Assembly: GCF_051900415.1 (NCBI RefSeq)
Contig: NZ_JBHZGL010000001.1
Coordinates: 1 to 64,000, forward strand
DNA length: 64,000 nucleotides
Direction: 5' to 3'
Source of the DNA: Frateuria_A sp051900415
Lineage (GTDB): Bacteria > Pseudomonadota > Gammaproteobacteria > Xanthomonadales > Rhodanobacteraceae
Notes under the pieces: model-generated
The model's input: only the letters and a program-made list of their open reading frames with translations
Told to the model about the DNA's origin: nothing
The model's database searches: none
Program-made: the position numbers and the translations under genes
In this document: positions 1-9,053 of the stretch, piece by piece
Position numbering within the stretch: position 1 is the stretch's first letter
Layout of the letters: every line of letters begins with the position of its first letter

Positions 1-66
1 GCGCCCTTGGGCGCGACCGCGGGTTTCGATGCGACATGGCGGTCGCGCCCAAGGGCGCTCCTACAG
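1..66. repeat. REP-like inverted pair
   Basis: Two facing copies of a short extragenic element whose core is a self-complementary GCGCCCTTGGGCGC-type stem ending in the GCTCCTACA motif. The left copy is cut by the window edge. The same family recurs near 1.75, 25.0, 29.6, 30.5, 43.9 and 49.3 kb. Confidence 0.7.
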
Positions 67-251
67 GAACCGGTCGCTCTTCTGCAGAGAGCGCGCACTG
101 TACGCGACCGGCCGAAACAGTCCACGGCCACGCACAGGGTTCCCTCCTGTCTCGGCTCGCATCGGCGGCGTGCACGCGGCGACCACGGCGGCGCGCGCAA
201 CGTCGCAGTCGTCCGGCGCGGGGGCGCCGGCGTGCGACCCGAGGGAGTGTC

Positions 252-566
252 ATGGAGATTTCAAGCAGCCGGCCGGTGTCATTTACCCAGGTCGGCAATG
301 AGCTGGATGGCTTGAAGAACGAAGTGGAAGCGATGTCGCTGGTGCTGCGCGCGCTGGTCGAATCGCATCCGGCACCGGCCGAACTGGTCAAGCGCTGGCA
401 CGCGTTGAGTCGCGAGCCGATTGAGCAGACCCGCCCCAAGGGCTCCCACCAGGGCGTGCTGACGCGGCAGGAGCGGCTCTACCAGACACTGCAGCGCTGG
501 TCGCACACCGTGCACAGCGCCGAGATATCCGGTGCGGTGTCGCCGCCAGGCAGGGGCGTGGGATGA
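252..566 (+). CDS. hypothetical protein (104 aa)
   Basis: I do not recognise this small protein. It is soluble, with no signal peptide or membrane segment. It is rich in Glu, Leu and Arg, with a likely helical middle (about residues 15-50) and a polar tail. The start at 252 follows a GGGAG stretch. It converges on the MscS-type gene with a 16 bp gap. The codon use looks native, which is why I call it, but no function can be given. The 250 bp before it hold only a REP-like pair and no other gene. Confidence 0.5.
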   Translation: MEISSSRPVSFTQVGNELDGLKNEVEAMSLVLRALVESHPAPAELVKRWHALSREPIEQTRPKGSHQGVLTRQERLYQTLQRWSHTVHSAEISGAVSPPGRGVG

Positions 567-582
567 GCCCGCCGGCACCGCG

Positions 583-1635
583 CTAGCGGTTGTCGCCTTT
601 GGGAAACTTCACCCGGTCCGGCTCGGCGTTGAGCCGCGCCAGCATGGTCCCGATCAACCGTGTCTTGACGCTGCCGGCATGCCGCGGATCCACCACGTAG
701 CGCACGATGGCGTCGATCCACGTGTTGGCGTTGACGCGGAACAGCACCGACGGCCGCTCGTTGACCTGCAGTTCGTCCACCGGCGTCTTGGCCAGCACCT
801 CGCGAAAGGTGCGCACGCGCTCGAGCATGGCCTCGCCCAGTTCCTCCTCCGTCGCTTCGCGCATCACCTGGGCCACGAAGGCGAAATCGCTGTTGTAGGC
901 GATCTGGAAATTGATCTCGTTCCAGACATACGGAAACACCGGCCAGGAATAGTTGTAGACCGCGCTGGTCAGCACGTTCGCGTTGGGGAACTTGATGATC
1001 CGCCCGCTCGGATGGTCCGAGGAAAGATACGGGCCGCCGACTTCCCACAGCGTGGTGTCCAGGTAGGTCACGTCGATCACGTCGCCAGTGGCGTCGCCGA
1101 TCTGGATGCGGTCGCCCACGCGGTAGGGCTCGCGTACCAGGATGTAGACCCAGCCGATGAAGCTGGTGATCGGCGTCTGCAGCGCGAAACCCAGCACCAG
1201 CGAGATCAACCCCAGTGACGCCACCGCGGCGTACCAGTTGGCGAACAGCACCGATACCACGATCAGCGCCAGGATGATGTACACCACCAGCCGCAGGATG
1301 CGCTTGAGGTTGTAGCGCGTGACCGCCGTCTGCGCCCGCTCGATGGCGAACGCCCGCACCAGCCGCGAGGCGGCCAGCGTCAACACGATCGCCATGGCGC
1401 CCACGGTCGCGCGCCGGGCCATCGGCAGGTAGCGCCCGAGGATGCCGAAGAACTCCAGCCGCAGCAGGTAGAACAGGATGCCAAGCCCCACCAGCACCAG
1501 CGCGTAGACGAGCAGCCACAGCTTGTGGCCGGAGCGCAGCGGGTGCTTGTGCTTGTGGTGTGTCGCGGTGCTGTTGGCGAGCGCGCGGCGCACATCGGCG
1601 CGGCGCTCGACCCTGCGTACGGCCTTGTCGGTCAT
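583..1635 (-). CDS. MscS-family mechanosensitive ion channel
   Basis: Predicted inner-membrane channel that would release solutes on hypo-osmotic shock. The 350-residue product has a basic N-terminus (about residues 1-40), then hydrophobic helices near 45-65, 80-100 and 120-175. The last is the pore-lining helix, rich in Gly and Ala, ending in LGFALQTPITSFIGW. It is followed by the family beta domain with GDRIQIGDATGDV. Length fits small-to-medium MscS homologues rather than the large MscK type. I chose the ATG at 1635 because an upstream in-frame GTG would only add a non-conserved leader. It stands alone, facing the small gene at 252-566. Substrate gating cannot be read from sequence. Confidence 0.88.
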   Translation of the reverse strand: MTDKAVRRVERRADVRRALANSTATHHKHKHPLRSGHKLWLLVYALVLVGLGILFYLLRLEFFGILGRYLPMARRATVGAMAIVLTLAASRLVRAFAIERAQTAVTRYNLKRILRLVVYIILALIVVSVLFANWYAAVASLGLISLVLGFALQTPITSFIGWVYILVREPYRVGDRIQIGDATGDVIDVTYLDTTLWEVGGPYLSSDHPSGRIIKFPNANVLTSAVYNYSWPVFPYVWNEINFQIAYNSDFAFVAQVMREATEEELGEAMLERVRTFREVLAKTPVDELQVNERPSVLFRVNANTWIDAIVRYVVDPRHAGSVKTRLIGTMLARLNAEPDRVKFPKGDNR

Positions 1636-1744
1636 GCGTTCTCCCGGGGCGTTCCACGCACAGCAGACAACCGCGGCGGTGCCGGGCAAGTGAAGGCGTT
1701 GACCCGGGCTGCACGCGGGCGCCGGATGATGAGCCTGGTTCCGC

Positions 1745-1805
1745 GCAGGAGCGCACCCTGTGCGCGACCTGCGCGGAGTAGTCGCGCACAGGGTGCGCTC
1801 CTACA
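1745..1805. repeat. REP-like inverted pair
   Basis: Two facing copies of the GCGCACCCTGTGCGCGAC element with GGAGC/GCTCC ends, separated by a few bases. It lies between the divergent mscS-like and cardiolipin synthase genes. Same family as at position 1. Confidence 0.7.
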
Positions 1806-1829
1806 GGTTGCCACCAGCCAGGAGACCCG

Positions 1830-3167
1830 ATGCCGGCCGAATCCGCACCCACCCGCGACACCGGCGAGACCTGCCCGCCGCCACGGCCACGCTGGAAGCG
1901 ACGCCTGCTATGGGCCAGCCTTGGCGGGTTCGCGGCACTGGTGATTGGCGTGCTGGCGCTCAACCTGGTCCCGCAGACCCAGCAGTTGGTCCATCCGCTG
2001 GGTCCGCTGAGCCCGGTCGAGAGTCCGCAGTTCCGGCGCGAGATCGGCAACCTGCTCGGGCCGACGATCGTCGACGGCAACGCTGTGGCGGATTTCCAGA
2101 ACGGTGCGGAGATCTTCCCGGCGATGCTGGAGGCGATCCGCTCGGCGAAGGTCAGCGTGGACATGGAGACCTACATCTACTGGTCCGGCCACGTCGCCGA
2201 CCAGTTCGTGCAGGCGCTCACCGAACGCGCCCGCGCCGGCGTGCGGGTGCACGTGATCGCCGACTGGGTCGGCTCATCGAAGATGCATGACGACGTGGTC
2301 AAGGCACTGCGCGCCGGCGGCGTGCACTTCGAGTACTTCCACCCATTGCGCTGGTACGACATCGACCGCTTCAACAACCGCACCCACCGCAAGCTGTTGA
2401 TTGTCGACGGCCGCGTGGCTTTTACCGGCGGCGTGGGCATCGCCGACGAGTGGAACGGGCATGGCGACAAGCCCGACATCTGGCGCGACATGCAGATCCG
2501 GGTGACCGGCCCCGGCGCACTGCAGATGCAGGCGGTGTTCGAGGACAACTGGATCACCACCACCGGCCAGGCGCTGCTCGGCTCGGCGTACTACCCCGAG
2601 GTGCCCGCGGCCGGCGACGTCGCGGTGCAGACCGTCGCCAGCTCGCCCGAAGGCGGCAGCGAGAACCTGCAGCTGATGTACCTGATGGCGATCGACGGCG
2701 CGCGCAAGGCGATCGACCTGGAGGCGGCCTATTTCGTGCCGGACGACCTGACGATGTCCGCGCTCAAGCGCGCCCTGGCGCGCGGCGTGCGCATCCGGCT
2801 GGTGGTGCCCGGGCCCTACACGGACAGCCAGATCATCAAGAACGCCTCGCAGACCCGCTGGGGCGAGATGCTGCAGGCCGGCGCGCACATCTACCGCTTC
2901 CAGCCGGCGCTGTTCCACAACAAGCTGATGATCGTGGACGGCTACCTCACCATCGCCGGCAGCGCCAACTTCGACAACCGTTCCTTCAGCCTCAACGACG
3001 AATCGAACGTGCTGGTGTTCGACCACGGCTTCGCGGCGCACATGACCGAGGTAGTCGACCGCGACATTGGCCGGTCGGAAGAGCTCACCCTGGAACAATG
3101 GCGACACCGCCCGTGGACGCGCCGCGTGCTGGACTGGCTCTCCGCGCTGGGCGCAGCGCAGTACTAG
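1830..3167 (+). CDS. cls: cardiolipin synthase / phospholipase D family protein
   Basis: Predicted membrane-anchored enzyme that makes cardiolipin by phosphatidyl transfer. The 445-residue protein has a Pro/Arg-rich N-terminus, one hydrophobic helix (about residues 28-48), then two PLD domains. Each holds an HKD motif: HRKLLIVDG with His about residue 186, and HNKLMIVDG with His about residue 363, followed by SANFDNRSF. A single membrane helix and two HKD motifs suggest a ClsB/ClsC-like form rather than the two-helix ClsA. The start at 1830 follows an AGGAGACC ribosome site. A general phospholipase D role cannot be excluded. Confidence 0.87.
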   Translation: MPAESAPTRDTGETCPPPRPRWKRRLLWASLGGFAALVIGVLALNLVPQTQQLVHPLGPLSPVESPQFRREIGNLLGPTIVDGNAVADFQNGAEIFPAMLEAIRSAKVSVDMETYIYWSGHVADQFVQALTERARAGVRVHVIADWVGSSKMHDDVVKALRAGGVHFEYFHPLRWYDIDRFNNRTHRKLLIVDGRVAFTGGVGIADEWNGHGDKPDIWRDMQIRVTGPGALQMQAVFEDNWITTTGQALLGSAYYPEVPAAGDVAVQTVASSPEGGSENLQLMYLMAIDGARKAIDLEAAYFVPDDLTMSALKRALARGVRIRLVVPGPYTDSQIIKNASQTRWGEMLQAGAHIYRFQPALFHNKLMIVDGYLTIAGSANFDNRSFSLNDESNVLVFDHGFAAHMTEVVDRDIGRSEELTLEQWRHRPWTRRVLDWLSALGAAQY

Positions 3168-3169
3168 GA

Positions 3170-3331
3170 GCGTGGGCGGCAGAAACGTTCCGGGCTGCAA
3201 AAGCGGCCGCGCGATCCATATTTCCGCCCTTTTTTGGCCCATAGAGGAACTATGGGTCGGCAAAAGGTCGAAAGCCTGTCCTCACGCGCCCACTTTTTCG
3301 CCTCGGAAGTTTCTGCCACCCACGCTCCTAG
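3170..3331. repeat. MITE-like imperfect palindrome
   Basis: A roughly 160 bp element with near-perfect terminal inverted repeats: AGGAGCGTGGGCGGCAGAAA on the left and its complement, with one mismatch, on the right. Inside is a smaller inverted repeat, CCCATAG/CTATGGG. It fills the gap between the cardiolipin synthase and exonuclease III genes and codes for nothing convincing. Confidence 0.65.
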
Positions 3332-3341
3332 AGGACCGCCG

Positions 3342-4145
3342 ATGCCCGCCCGCAAGCCGCTCAAGGTCGCCACCTTCAACATCAACGGTGTGCGCACGCG
3401 CCTGGCCGCGCTGCTGGCATGGCTCGAACGCGAGGCGCCGGACATCGTCTGCCTGCAGGAACTGAAGGCGCCGGACGAGGCGTTTCCGGTCGAGCCCATC
3501 CGCGACGCCGGCTACGGCGCGATCTGGCACGGCCAGCGCTCGTGGAACGGCGTGGCGATCCTGGCCCGGGGGGTCGAGCCGCTGGAAAGCCGCCGCGGCC
3601 TGCCGGGCGACCCGAAGGACGTGCAGAGCCGCTATCTGGAAGCGGCCGCGCACGGCCTGATCGTCGGCTGCCTGTACCTGCCCAACGGCAACCCGCAGCC
3701 GGGACCCAAGTTCGACTACAAGCTGGCCTGGTTCGACCGCTTCATCGACTACGCGCAGGGCCTGGTCGAAAGCGAACATCCGGTGGTGCTGGCCGGCGAC
3801 TACAACGTGGTGCCCACCGACGAGGACATCTACAACCCGCGCTCCTGGCGCAAGGATGCCTTGCTGCAGCCGGAAAGCCGCGAGCGTTATGCGGACCTGC
3901 TGGCCCAGGGCTGGACGGACTCGCTGCGGCAGCAGTTCGGCGAGGAGCGCGTCTATACGTTCTGGGATTACTTCCGCCAGCACTGGGAGCGCAATTCCGG
4001 ATTGCGCATCGACCACCTGCTGCTCAACCGCGCGCTGGCACCGCGGTTGAAGGACGCGGGGGTGGACCGGTGGGTGCGGGCCTTGCCGCATCCGAGCGAC
4101 CACGCGCCGACGTGGGTGTCGCTGGCGCGCAAGCGGCAGGGCTGA
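3342..4145 (+). CDS. xth: exodeoxyribonuclease III
   Basis: AP endonuclease and 3'-5' exonuclease of base excision repair, in the cytoplasm. The 267-residue product is one endonuclease/exonuclease/phosphatase domain. It begins KVATFNINGVRTRL and carries the metal-binding Glu in LQELKAPDEAF, the GDYNVVPTDEDIYNP motif and the catalytic His-Asp pair in HPSDHAPTW near the end. Length matches XthA (about 268 residues). The ATG at 3342 is preferred because an upstream in-frame ATG would translate the palindromic element just before it. It probably has its own promoter. Confidence 0.95.
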   Translation: MPARKPLKVATFNINGVRTRLAALLAWLEREAPDIVCLQELKAPDEAFPVEPIRDAGYGAIWHGQRSWNGVAILARGVEPLESRRGLPGDPKDVQSRYLEAAAHGLIVGCLYLPNGNPQPGPKFDYKLAWFDRFIDYAQGLVESEHPVVLAGDYNVVPTDEDIYNPRSWRKDALLQPESRERYADLLAQGWTDSLRQQFGEERVYTFWDYFRQHWERNSGLRIDHLLLNRALAPRLKDAGVDRWVRALPHPSDHAPTWVSLARKRQG

Positions 4146-4150
4146 GGCAA

Positions 4151-4275
4151 GGCTTCCCCCATCCGCCCTTCGGGCACCTTCCCCCGTGAACGGGGGAAGG
4201 AACACCAGCGGCGGCCCCCTACCGAGCCTTCCCCCGTTCACGGGGGAAGGTGCCGACAGGCGGATGGGGGCAGCC
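4151..4275. repeat. paired CTTCCCCC/GGGGGAAG repeat
   Basis: Two facing copies of a ~48 bp element, each holding a CCTTCCCCCG...CGGGGGAAGG hairpin and a GGCGGATGGGGG block, in inverted orientation with a short spacer. The same pair occurs near 40.0-40.2 kb and 46.3-46.5 kb. It sits directly after xth and before the M14 gene. Confidence 0.75.
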
Positions 4276-4335
4276 CCGCCGCGCCCCCGCATTTCTGGCA
4301 CATTGGTTCCCGCCTTTCGCACACTCGGGGAACCC

Positions 4336-7062
4336 ATGCGCCTCCTGCCCTGCCTTGCCGGCTTCGCGCTGGCCGCCACTGGCCTGGCCGCCCACGCCGC
4401 CGACACCCTCGCCGCCAGCGCCTTCGCGCGCGACCCGGGCCAACCGATCGACCCGGCCTACACCGCGCAGATCGCCCGTTTCACCACCGACCCGAAGTTC
4501 AACACGCCCCTGACCGACTACCTGCCCGCCTCGGCAGGCGTTCCCACCCCGCTGCAGGTGCTCGGCCATATTTCGGGCGCCGCCGACTGGTTGCCCTATT
4601 CGGCCGACGTCTATCGCTACTTCCACGCGCTGGACACCGCCAGCCCGAGGGTGAAGGTCTTCAGCATCGGCAAGACCGAGGAAGGCCGCGAGATGATCGC
4701 CGTGGCGGTCGCCGACGAGGCGCTGCTGGCCAATCTGAAAGCCAATGACGCGCGCCTGGCGCAACTGGCCGACCCGCGCACGATCGGCATGGACGACGCG
4801 AAAGCCGATGCGCTCATCCGGCAGACCACGCCGGTCTACTACATCACCGGTTCAATCCACTCCACCGAAACCGGCGCGCCCACCGCGCTGATGGAGCTGG
4901 CTTACCGCCTGGCGGTGGACGACGCGCCCTACATCCGCAACATCCGCTCGCACGTGATCACCCTGATCACGCCGATCGTCGAGGTGGACGGTCGCAACCG
5001 CATGGTCGATCTCTACAACTGGCACAAAGCACACCCGGGCCAGGACTACCCGCGCCTGCTCTACTGGGGCCATTACGTCGCGCACGACAACAACCGCGAC
5101 GCGATGAGCATGACCCTGGCGCTGACCCGCAACGTCGCCGACACCTACATCGGCTGGCACGCGCAGGTGTTGCATGACCTGCACGAGTCGGTGCCGTTCC
5201 TGTACGACAACACCGTCGGCGATGGCCCCTACAACGCCTGGATCGACCCGATCCTCACCAGCGAGTGGCAGCAGCTGGGCTGGGACAACGTGCAGAAGAT
5301 GACCCAGCTCGGGCTCCCCGGCGTGTTCACCCACGGCGACTTTGATACCTGGAGCCCCGGCTACCTCATGTTCATCGCGGCCATGCACAACGGCATCAGC
5401 CGCCTGTACGAGACCTTCGGCAACGGCGGCGCCGACACGCGCAAGCGCATCCTCGATCCGTCCGAGTACGAGCGCACCTGGTACCGGCCCAACCCGCCGC
5501 TGCCGGAAGTGACCTGGTCGCAGCGCAACAACAACAACTACGAGCAGACCGGCGTGCTCACCGCACTGGACTACTTCGCCCGGAACGGCCAGGCGTTCCT
5601 GAAGAACTTCTACCTGAAGGGCAAGCGCTCGATCGAAAAGCCGACCGAGGCCGGCCCCGCCGCCTACGTCCTGCCCGGCGACGACAAGCGCGCCGGCACC
5701 CAGGCCCAGCTGCTGCGCGTGCTCGAGCGCCAGCACGTGGAGATCAGCCGCGCCAGCGCGTCCTTCAGCGTGACCCTGCCGGCTACCGGCGACGACAGGA
5801 AGACCCGCACGCGCCGCTTCCCCGCCGGCAGCTACGTGGTGCGCATGGACCAGCCCTACTCGCGCATCGCGGACACCCTGCTGGATCGCCAGTACTGGTC
5901 GCCGAAGGACCCGCAGCAGCATCCCTACGACGACACCGGCTGGTCGATGGGCGACCTGTTCGATGTCGAGGTGGTGCGGATCACCGATCCGGACGTGCTG
6001 AAGGTGTCCATGGCCAAGCTGGATGAGCCGATCCGCGTGCCGGCGGGCCTCGGCGGTGTCGACGTGCCTGCGGGGAAGTTGCCCCGCATTGCGTTGATGC
6101 ACACCTGGCTCAGCACCCAGACCGAGGGCTGGTGGCGCATGGCGCTGGATCAGCTGGGCGTGCACTACGACTACATCAGCACGCAGGACGTAGCGCGCAT
6201 GCCGGACCTGCATGCGAAATACGACGCGATCCTGTTCGCCCCCGTTGGCGGCGCCAGCCTGCGCCGCATCGTCGACGGCCTGCCGATGTGGGGCGCGCCG
6301 ATGCCCTGGCAGACCGGCCCGCTCACGCCCAATCTGGGCCACATCGACAGCACGCCGGATGTACGCCCGGGGCTGGGCGAGGTGGGGCTGGCCAACCTCA
6401 AGCGCTTCGTGCACGAGGGCGGTCTGCTGGTGACCGCCGAGGACACCGCCCGATTTGCGATCGACGCGGGCCTCGCGCCCGGCGTGTTCGTCACGCCCAC
6501 GGCCAAGCTCAGGGTGGTCGGCAGCGTGCTGCAGGCGGACTTCGTCGACCATGACAGCCCGGTCGCGGCGGGCTATGGCGACCATTTGGCGCTTTACAGC
6601 TCGGAAGGGCAGTCCTTCACCGTCGCCAACCTGCTCAGCGGCGACCGCGGCCTGCCCACCGCGCGCGACGCCGAACGGCCCACTGGCCGCGGCGGCCCGC
6701 AGGACGAGGACATGCCCGAAGGCCGCCCCTTCGCCCAGCCGCCCGCCCTGCCCGACGCCAAGCCGTGGCAGGCGCTGCCGCTCAACGAAGACCAGGCCTA
6801 CAACAACCCCTGGGTGATCCCTGAAAACCAGCGGCCACGGGTGATCCTGCGCTTTGCCGACGCCAAGCGGCTGCTGGTCTCGGGCCTGCTCGACGGTGGC
6901 GGCGAAATGGCCGAACGCGCGGCCGTGGTCGAGGCGCATTACGGCAAGGGGCACGTGCTTTTGTTTGCCGGCAACCCGATCTGGCGTGGGGAGACGCTGG
7001 GAAGCTATCCGCTGGTGCTCAATGCGCTGACCCATTTCGATCGGCTGGACCAAGGCCGCTGA
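4336..7062 (+). CDS. exported M14 zinc carboxypeptidase
   Basis: Predicted secreted or periplasmic metallopeptidase of the M14 family. The 908-residue protein starts with a clear signal peptide (about residues 1-22, ending AAHA). The peptidase domain holds the zinc-binding HSTE in SIHSTETGAPTALMEL (about residues 174-190) and later DLHESVPFLYD, which fits the second His zinc ligand. Residues from about 570 on form a separate region with a class I glutamine-amidotransferase-like look (IALMHTWLST, then AHYGKGHVLLFAGNPIWR near the end). The ATG at 4336 is the only start that gives a signal peptide. Such long M14 proteins are common in this order; their substrates are unknown. Confidence 0.85.
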   Translation: MRLLPCLAGFALAATGLAAHAADTLAASAFARDPGQPIDPAYTAQIARFTTDPKFNTPLTDYLPASAGVPTPLQVLGHISGAADWLPYSADVYRYFHALDTASPRVKVFSIGKTEEGREMIAVAVADEALLANLKANDARLAQLADPRTIGMDDAKADALIRQTTPVYYITGSIHSTETGAPTALMELAYRLAVDDAPYIRNIRSHVITLITPIVEVDGRNRMVDLYNWHKAHPGQDYPRLLYWGHYVAHDNNRDAMSMTLALTRNVADTYIGWHAQVLHDLHESVPFLYDNTVGDGPYNAWIDPILTSEWQQLGWDNVQKMTQLGLPGVFTHGDFDTWSPGYLMFIAAMHNGISRLYETFGNGGADTRKRILDPSEYERTWYRPNPPLPEVTWSQRNNNNYEQTGVLTALDYFARNGQAFLKNFYLKGKRSIEKPTEAGPAAYVLPGDDKRAGTQAQLLRVLERQHVEISRASASFSVTLPATGDDRKTRTRRFPAGSYVVRMDQPYSRIADTLLDRQYWSPKDPQQHPYDDTGWSMGDLFDVEVVRITDPDVLKVSMAKLDEPIRVPAGLGGVDVPAGKLPRIALMHTWLSTQTEGWWRMALDQLGVHYDYISTQDVARMPDLHAKYDAILFAPVGGASLRRIVDGLPMWGAPMPWQTGPLTPNLGHIDSTPDVRPGLGEVGLANLKRFVHEGGLLVTAEDTARFAIDAGLAPGVFVTPTAKLRVVGSVLQADFVDHDSPVAAGYGDHLALYSSEGQSFTVANLLSGDRGLPTARDAERPTGRGGPQDEDMPEGRPFAQPPALPDAKPWQALPLNEDQAYNNPWVIPENQRPRVILRFADAKRLLVSGLLDGGGEMAERAAVVEAHYGKGHVLLFAGNPIWRGETLGSYPLVLNALTHFDRLDQGR

Positions 7063-7099
7063 GGCCGGGCGGCCGTTCGACTTGTTTTGCGACACCAAG

Positions 7100-7127
7100 G
7101 CGAACGGTGTTTCACCGCACCGTTCGC
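7100..7127. terminator. GC-rich hairpin after the M14 gene
   Basis: Perfect 10 bp inverted repeat GCGAACGGTG/CACCGTTCGC with an 8-base loop, 38 bp after the M14 stop. There is no T run, so it may be a weak terminator or an mRNA-stabilising hairpin. The rest of 7063-7307 shows nothing else. Confidence 0.4.
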
Positions 7128-7307
7128 ACCGGCCACCGCATCCAGCACGGCTTTCCGAGCGTTCCCTGGCAGGCACCGGCAACGTCGAAGCCCGTTCCCT
7201 TGAGTACCCGCCTGCCTGAACACCGCCCGCCCGTCTCACGGGTTTTTCATCGCCCATTGCCGTTTGCGCCCGAAGACTCGGGCGCACCACTCCCAAGGAG
7301 AACGGCC

Positions 7308-7727
7308 ATGAAAAAGCTCGCTTCGATGACCCTTGCGCTGGCCCTGGGCGCCTCCGGTGCAGTGATGGCGCAGCAGGCGATGACCGAGGCACAGGTCCGC
7401 GAGACGCTGATCCACCAGGGCTACAGCGACATCGACGACCTGAAGTTCGACGGCGGCATGTGGCGCGCCAAAGCCGAGAGCGCGGACGGCAACGACGTCT
7501 CCCTGCGCATCGACGCCAAGAGCGGCAAGGTCTATCCGGACGAGAAGGTCTCCCGCCTGAGCGCAGATGACGTGCGCGCGTCGCTGGCCACGCAGGGCTA
7601 CACCGACGTGCACGACGTGGACTTCGACGACGGCGTGTGGCACGCCAAGGCCGACGACAAGAACGACCACCGCGTCGAACTCACCATCGATCCGGCAAGC
7701 GGCAAGGTAGTCGACAGCGACGACTGA
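7308..7727 (+). CDS. exported tandem PepSY-like protein
   Basis: Small periplasmic protein of 139 residues with a signal peptide (MKKLASMTLALALGASG..., cleavage after MAQ). The mature part is two copies of one ~50-residue unit. Each runs [QD]VR-x-[ST]L-x-xQGY-[ST]D, a short D-rich strand, W-[RH]AKA, then a strand ending SGKV. This matches the PepSY/SmtA-tail type fold known to modulate proteases or bind small ligands. It has a strong AAGGAG ribosome site. It lies alone between the M14 peptidase and a tiny membrane protein. A role near the M14 enzyme as an inhibitor-like protein is possible but only inferred. Confidence 0.75.
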   Translation: MKKLASMTLALALGASGAVMAQQAMTEAQVRETLIHQGYSDIDDLKFDGGMWRAKAESADGNDVSLRIDAKSGKVYPDEKVSRLSADDVRASLATQGYTDVHDVDFDDGVWHAKADDKNDHRVELTIDPASGKVVDSDD

Positions 7728-7730
7728 GCC

Positions 7731-7883
7731 TCAGCGCGTCGGCGCGGTCGCGGCCGGGCTCAGCGCCTGGTCCGCGGGCGCGGCACGGAACTGCTGGCGC
7801 CAGCGCAGCGCACCCAGCACCAGCAGCACGAGCAGTGCCACCAGCAGCAGGATCAGTCCGAGTCGGCGCTTGGGCTTCTTCAC
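7731..7883 (-). CDS. small single-pass membrane protein (50 aa)
   Basis: A 50-residue frame starting at GTG 7883: a basic head (KKPKRR), one strongly hydrophobic helix (LILLLVALLVLLVLGAL, about residues 10-26) and a short Arg/Ala/Pro tail. It is tail-to-tail with the PepSY-like gene, 3 bp from its stop. The topology is convincing for a membrane microprotein, but the start codon is weak and I recognise no family. Confidence 0.5.
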   Translation of the reverse strand: MKKPKRRLGLILLLVALLVLLVLGALRWRQQFRAAPADQALSPAATAPTR

Positions 7884-7947
7884 GTATATTCCCGAGGTTC
7901 GCGGCCCACGCTAACGACGCCCGCGTCGTGACCGCGTGCGCACGGCG

Positions 7948-8526
7948 CTAGCCGGCGGGCAGCGGCCAGCGCCCGAGCACGCGGTACTCGGTGCGCCCGA
8001 GCAGGCTGTGGATGAGCAGGAACTCGCGTACCGTCCAACCCAGCGGTTCGATGGGCCGCGGCGCGACGGTGCGGGCGTCGTAGAGCAGCGTGATGTGCGG
8101 CACGAAGGCACGCTCGCGTCGCGCCAGGCCGGCCGTCGCAAGCCTCGCCCCGAGACTTTCGTACAGTCCGGCCAGGCCGGCGATGCCTTCGGCACCCAGC
8201 AACACGAACGGATGCTTGCCCGGGCGTCCGCGGAAGCTGTCCACGCGATCGAAGCGCGCCTCGAACGATGGCACGGCCACCCCGGCTGCCGCCGCGCAGG
8301 CTTCATCCACCCGTTGCTGCGGCAGGCCGGCGAAGTCGCCCAGGTGATGCAGCGTGACATGCAAATGGCTGGTGGGCCGCGGCCGCCCATGCAGCCCGAG
8401 GTCACCGCTCAGCTGTCCGGCAAGCGAAGCCATCCGATCCGCGATGTCCGGTGGCGGCATCACGGCGAAGAACAGGCGGTCGGTAGGATGCGGCGCGGCA
8501 AAGCCGCCCAGGGAGCTCTGGTGCAT
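7948..8526 (-). CDS. thpR: RNA 2',3'-cyclic phosphodiesterase (2'-5' RNA ligase family)
   Basis: Cytoplasmic enzyme of the 2H phosphoesterase superfamily that opens 2',3'-cyclic phosphates on RNA. Of 192 residues, it has the two diagnostic HxTx motifs: HVTLHHLG in the N-terminal half and HITLLYD in the C-terminal half, plus the typical RLFFAVMPP opening strand. Length matches ThpR/LigT. I used the ATG at 8526; a GTG at 8589 would add 21 unconserved residues. It is divergent from the cupin gene. Confidence 0.85.
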   Translation of the reverse strand: MHQSSLGGFAAPHPTDRLFFAVMPPPDIADRMASLAGQLSGDLGLHGRPRPTSHLHVTLHHLGDFAGLPQQRVDEACAAAAGVAVPSFEARFDRVDSFRGRPGKHPFVLLGAEGIAGLAGLYESLGARLATAGLARRERAFVPHITLLYDARTVAPRPIEPLGWTVREFLLIHSLLGRTEYRVLGRWPLPAG

Positions 8527-8602
8527 GGCGTCGTCGAGGGAAGGCAAAGCGCCATTGTAGGCGTCGATGCAGAATGGAGCGCCCACCACGAGGAGTCTTC
8601 CG

Positions 8603-9052
8603 ATGCCGAAGATCGACGTCCCTGACGTTCCCGAGCGCCGCGGCTCGGGCTACCCGGCGCCCTACGCGGAGGCTGCGAAAGATCGCATCAAGCAGGCGCT
8701 GGGCGATGCCGGCGGCCTGTCGGATTTCGGCGTCAACCTGACCCGGCTGCCGCCGGGCGGCTGGTCAAGCCAGCGCCACTGGCACACGCGCGAGGACGAG
8801 TTCGTCTACGTGCTGTCGGGCGAGCTGGTGCTGGTCACCGACGCGGGCGAACAGCCCTTGCGCGCGGGCGACTGCGCGGCATTCCCCAAGAACGTGGCCG
8901 ACGGCCATCACCTCATCAACCGCGGAAGCGACACGGCCGTCTATCTCGAAATCGGCACGCGCTCGGCGGATGACGCCTGCCACTACCCGGATATCGACCT
9001 GTACGTCGAAGGCGACCAGGGCTACGTCCACAAGGACGGCACGCCCTACTAG
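8603..9052 (+). CDS. cupin-domain protein
   Basis: Single-domain cupin of 149 residues. The metal-binding motif 1 is seen as RHWHTREDEFVYVLSGELVL (about residues 58-77), and motif 2 as the stretch with FPKNVADGHHLIN. Family members often bind Fe, Mn or Zn and may act as isomerases, dioxygenases or sensors; the substrate here is unknown. The start at 8603 follows GAGGAG. The C-terminus continues with an acidic YPDIDLYVEGDQGYVHKDG stretch typical of a conserved proteobacterial subgroup. It is tail-to-tail with the metallothionein gene, one base between stops. Confidence 0.85.
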   Translation: MPKIDVPDVPERRGSGYPAPYAEAAKDRIKQALGDAGGLSDFGVNLTRLPPGGWSSQRHWHTREDEFVYVLSGELVLVTDAGEQPLRAGDCAAFPKNVADGHHLINRGSDTAVYLEIGTRSADDACHYPDIDLYVEGDQGYVHKDGTPY

Positions 9053-9053
9053 T

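Noticed and set aside
7063..7307. Possible riboswitch upstream of the PepSY-like gene.
   Set aside because: Only one simple hairpin is visible; no conserved aptamer core is recognised.
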